A stretch of DNA of 45,180 nt from the NCBI RefSeq assembly GCF_010668395.1, contig NZ_WUEY01000035.1, positions 1-45,180 on the forward strand, in the 5' to 3' direction. This DNA is from Martinezella lusitana (GTDB taxonomy: Bacteria > Pseudomonadota > Alphaproteobacteria > Rhizobiales > Rhizobiaceae). Of this stretch, positions 41,042 through 45,180 are shown piece by piece. The position numbers and the translations under genes are program-made. Every line of letters begins with the position of its first letter. The first letter of the stretch is position 1. The notes below the pieces were generated by a model. It was not told where the DNA came from and made no database searches. It saw only the letters and a program-made list of their open reading frames with translations.

Positions 41042-41569
41042 ATGCAAACCGTACTGCTTGTCATCTATCTCATGGTTGTCGTCGCCCTTATCGGCGTGGT
41101 GCTGATTCAGCGCTCCGAAGGCGGCGGCCTCGGCATAGGCGGGGGATCGGGCTTCATGTCCGCGCGTGGTACGGCCAACGCGCTGACGCGCACCACGGCC
41201 ATCCTGGCTGCGCTGTTCTTCATACTCGCGCTCGGCATGAATGTGCTGTCGCGTTTCGAAGCACGCCCGACCGATATTCTCAACCGCATTCCGAGCACGG
41301 CCGGCCAGGGCAACGGCATTCTCGATTCGCTCGGCGGCCAGAACGGCGCCGCACCGGCGAACGGTCAGCCGAAGCCGGCCGACAACAGCGGCGTTCCGAA
41401 CAGCGGAGCCGTCGCTCCGCAGTCGCAGGCGACGCCGCCCGCCACGACGAATCAGCCCGCTGCTGCCGCACCTGCGCAGCAGGCTCCGGCTGCGATCGGT
41501 CAGCAGACCGCGCCGGCAGCCACCACGACTGCGCCCGCCCAGAGCGGCGACGTTCCGACCGGCAAGTAA
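41042..41569 (+). CDS. secG: Preprotein translocase subunit SecG
   Basis: A 175-residue SecG with two N-terminal membrane segments (QTVLLVIYLMVVVALIGVVL and TTAILAALFFILALGMNVLS) and the conserved cytosolic loop QRSEGGGLGIGGG-SGFMSARGTAN. A C-terminal tail of about 90 residues rich in Ala, Pro, Gln and Thr extends it beyond most family members, a known trait of alphaproteobacterial SecG. It assists SecYEG protein export. A terminator follows. Confidence 0.95.
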   Translation: MQTVLLVIYLMVVVALIGVVLIQRSEGGGLGIGGGSGFMSARGTANALTRTTAILAALFFILALGMNVLSRFEARPTDILNRIPSTAGQGNGILDSLGGQNGAAPANGQPKPADNSGVPNSGAVAPQSQATPPATTNQPAAAAPAQQAPAAIGQQTAPAATTTAPAQSGDVPTGK

Positions 41570-41590
41570 GCCTGGTCGTAAAGATCATCC

Positions 41591-41624
41591 CCGGCAGGTC
41601 CTCGGATCTGCCGGTTTTGTTTTG
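41591..41624 (+). terminator. Intrinsic terminator after secG
   Basis: Stem CCGGCAGGTC/GATCTGCCGG with one G-T pair and loop CTCG, followed by TTTTGTTTT. It separates secG from pyrG, so pyrG likely has its own promoter. Confidence 0.85.
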
Positions 41625-41711
41625 TCTATATTCCGCCTTGTGCGTCCAAAATTCCGGAAACGAATTTTAGGGCTAGCGGAATCATTTGTTAAAAGGTATC
41701 CGGTGACTCCC

Positions 41712-43340
<1,629 letters not shown>

Positions 43341-44405
43341 GGACCGTAAATCGCTTGCGGTAGTCGCTCGGGCTGACCGCAAGCCTTTCCCGAAAATGAT
43401 GGCGCATGGTGGCGAGCGATCCAAATCCGCTCGCCACAGCCACATCGTCCAACGAAATGGCGGCCTGCTTTTCGAGTAGATCGCGCGCGCGGCGCAGCCG
43501 CTCGCTCAACAGCCATTCGCCCGGCGACATGCCGGTTGTGGCCTCGAAGCGGCGCTGAAAAGTCCGGATGCTCATGCCGGCCCGCGCCGCCAGTGCGGCG
43601 ATTGGCTGTTCTTCCTGCAGGCGCTCGCGCATCCACTCAAGCAAAGGCCCCAGGCGGGCTCCCTCGCGCTGCCTCAGAACCGGCGTCTCGATATATTGCG
43701 CCTGGCCGCCTTCACGGTGAGGCGGCACCACCAGCCGACGCGCGACGCTGTTGGCGATGTCTGGTCCGAAATCCCGGCGCACGACATGCAGGCAGAGATC
43801 GATGGCGGCAGCGCTGCCGGCCGCGGTCAGCACGCTGTCTTCATCGACATAGAGAACGTCGGCATCGACGGTGATATCCGGATAGCGCGCCGCGATGGAA
43901 TCGACGTAGCGCCAATGCGTCGTCGCCTTTCGGCCGGCGAGCAACCCTGCGGCGGCAAGGACCGCGACGCCCGAGCATAATGACATGATGCGCACGCCGC
44001 GGCGACTGGCTGCTTGCAACTCGGCAATCAGCGGAGCGGGGACAGGCGTGCCGATGCCGCGCCAACCGGGCACGACGATCAGATCGGCATCGGCCATGAC
44101 TTCAAGTCCGTAATCGGCCTGCACCGTGAGGCCGCCGGCGGCGCGGAGCGGACCATCTTCGATCGCGCAGGCGGAAAAGCGATACCAGTCGTTCCCCATC
44201 TCCGGGCGCGACAGGCCGAAAATTTCATAGGCGATGCCGAATTCGAACGTACACAGCCCGTCATAGACAAGCGTGACGACATGTGGGCCGAGAAGATTGG
44301 GGCTATCAGTGTTTGGCATGATGTTGACGCTATATGGCATTACGGCCAATTTCAACAGCAAGATCGGTCAGGCATGAATGCACAGAACCAACCAAGGAGT
44401 GCTCC

Positions 44406-44798
44406 ATGTCCCTCGTCAGTGAAATCCCCGCCGCAGCTCCGGACCTCATCGCCGAACACTATGCCCGGAAGCTTGCCTTCGAGACCGATTGCTCCGATGT
44501 GCATCAGGCTACGCTATCGGGCAATGTCGATTTCGTTCTGATCGATGTTCGCGGCCCAGCCCTGTTCCAGGAGCAGCATATTCCCGGCGCGATCAATCTG
44601 CCGCATGGCAAGATGACCGCACGCAAGATGGCGGAATGGCCGGACGATACGCTGTTTGTCGTCTATTGCGCTGGCCCGCATTGCAACGGCACCGACAAGG
44701 CGGCCTTGCGGCTGGGCACGCTCGGCAAGCGCGTGAAGGTGATGATCGGCGGCGTGACCGGCTGGGCGGATGAGGGCTATCCCTTCGAAATAGCCTAG
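44406..44798 (+). CDS. Rhodanese-like domain protein
   Basis: A 130-residue protein, essentially one rhodanese domain at about 20-128. The active-site loop is YCAGPHCNGTDKAALRLG with Cys88 as the sulfur carrier; the loop CAGPHCN contains a second Cys93. Conserved LIDVRGPALFQEQHIPGAIN precedes it. Rhodanese proteins move sulfane sulfur or have phosphatase-like roles. AAGGAG lies 7 bases before the ATG. It is probably controlled by the divergent ftrA regulator, an arrangement seen in other rhizobia. A terminator follows. Confidence 0.9.
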   Translation: MSLVSEIPAAAPDLIAEHYARKLAFETDCSDVHQATLSGNVDFVLIDVRGPALFQEQHIPGAINLPHGKMTARKMAEWPDDTLFVVYCAGPHCNGTDKAALRLGTLGKRVKVMIGGVTGWADEGYPFEIA

Positions 44799-44814
44799 CA
44801 GACCGACAGGACAG

Positions 44815-44837
44815 ACCCGGCCTCATGCCGGGTTTGC
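44815..44837 (+). terminator. Intrinsic terminator after the rhodanese gene
   Basis: Stem ACCCGGC/GCCGGGT with loop CTCAT followed by TTGCTCATTTTTG. The T-run is interrupted, but the stem is strong. Confidence 0.7.
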
Positions 44838-44942
44838 TCATTTTTGTGACAGTGCGGCGAAGTTTGGCGCCTACGTCATTTGACTGTCGCGCCGCCTTCG
44901 TTTCCGTGGCACTCTTCGAGTAAGCATAACGGGAACAAAAGT

Positions 44943-45180
44943 ATGATCCTCAATCCATTTGACGATGGCGTCGAGCGGCCGAAAGCCAAGATCGCCTTTA
45001 GCTTTGCGCTTTTGATCGTCTTCAACATTGCCGCATGGATCTGGGCTTGGGCTGCCTTTGCCGACAGGCCATCGCTTCTGGGCATCGCGCTGCTTGCCTA
45101 CATGTTCGGGCTTCGCCACGCCTTCGATGCCGACCATATCGCCGCCATCGATAACGTCGTGCGCAAGCTGATGCAGGAAA
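44943..45180 (+). CDS. Nickel/cobalt transporter (NiCoT family), N-terminal part
   Basis: The first 79 codons of a permease that continues past the right edge. A first membrane segment, KIAFSFALLIVFNIAAWIW, precedes the NiCoT signature LRHAFDADHIAAIDN, whose His and Asp residues bind the metal in HoxN/NixA permeases. It imports nickel or cobalt across the inner membrane. It starts at ATG 44943 with ACGGGA upstream. No cobalamin or nickel riboswitch is seen in the 106 bases before it. Confidence 0.93.
   Translation, partial: MILNPFDDGVERPKAKIAFSFALLIVFNIAAWIWAWAAFADRPSLLGIALLAYMFGLRHAFDADHIAAIDNVVRKLMQE

Noticed and set aside
44838..44942. Riboswitch in the leader of the Ni/Co permease gene
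   Set aside because: The space between the terminator and the start codon is only about 105 bases and shows no cobalamin or nickel-cobalt aptamer motifs.

Overview
The window is an ordinary, gene-dense, high-GC chromosomal stretch from an alphaproteobacterium, most likely a Rhizobiaceae member close to Rhizobium/Agrobacterium. The evidence is the gene content (BTLCP-type transglutaminase-like peptidase, DUF1489, DUF2336, DUF599, a LiuR-like MerR regulator, SPOR-tailed DD-carboxypeptidase), the rhizobial neighbourhood of folE-hisI-thrS and tpiA-secG-pyrG, and an intergenic repeat at about 14619-14705 that resembles the rhizobial RIME elements. There is no integrase, transposase, phage module, CRISPR array or rRNA operon. 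One tRNA gene (Leu, anticodon GAG) is present. Species assignment is inference.

Layout. 1-3452: central metabolism and transport on the minus strand (start of class III alcohol dehydrogenase, biotin-carrying acyl-CoA carboxylase subunit, DMT exporter). 3671-6380: XRE regulator, an exported protein, tRNA-Leu, lipB and a 53-codon acidic protein. 6381-10149: an accessory-looking stretch of small exported proteins, including two tandem six-cysteine paralogues and a duplicated-cysteine-motif protein, with a deformylase-like protein that has lost metal ligands and a MerR regulator with a near-perfect operator. 10285-12515: three membrane proteins on the minus strand. 12715-14986: sdaA, DUF1489 and a small hypothetical. 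15115-21276: a minus-strand run of envelope and signalling genes (DD-carboxypeptidase, membrane-anchored hypothetical, transglutaminase-like peptidase, proline iminopeptidase, PilZ and PAS proteins). 21575-29987: rhomboid protease, CBS protein, patatin, hisI, folE, NifU-like protein, yidD, DUF1697, thrS and an acyltransferase. 30068-36705: exported hypothetical, nitroreductase plus flavin reductase pair, DUF2336, GNAT, AI-2E transporter and phytase-like esterase. 36859-45180: parE, an exported hydrolase, tpiA-secG-pyrG, a GlxA/FtrA-type regulator divergent from a rhodanese gene, and the start of a Ni/Co permease.

Probable co-transcribed sets judged from spacing and strand are folE-hisI (minus), nifU-like-yidD-DUF1697 (plus), nitroreductase-flavin reductase (plus, overlapping), methyltransferase with the DUF1624 gene (minus) and the two six-cysteine genes (plus). 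No complete known multi-gene defence or secretion system is visible. The most interesting unexplained signals are the tandem six-cysteine secreted pair, three candidate structured RNAs with terminators (about 6584-6643 minus, 17723-17799 minus, 21441-21523 plus), a hairpin enclosing the ribosome binding site of the patatin gene, and two proteins whose metal-ligand residues are eroded (deformylase-like, NifU-like).
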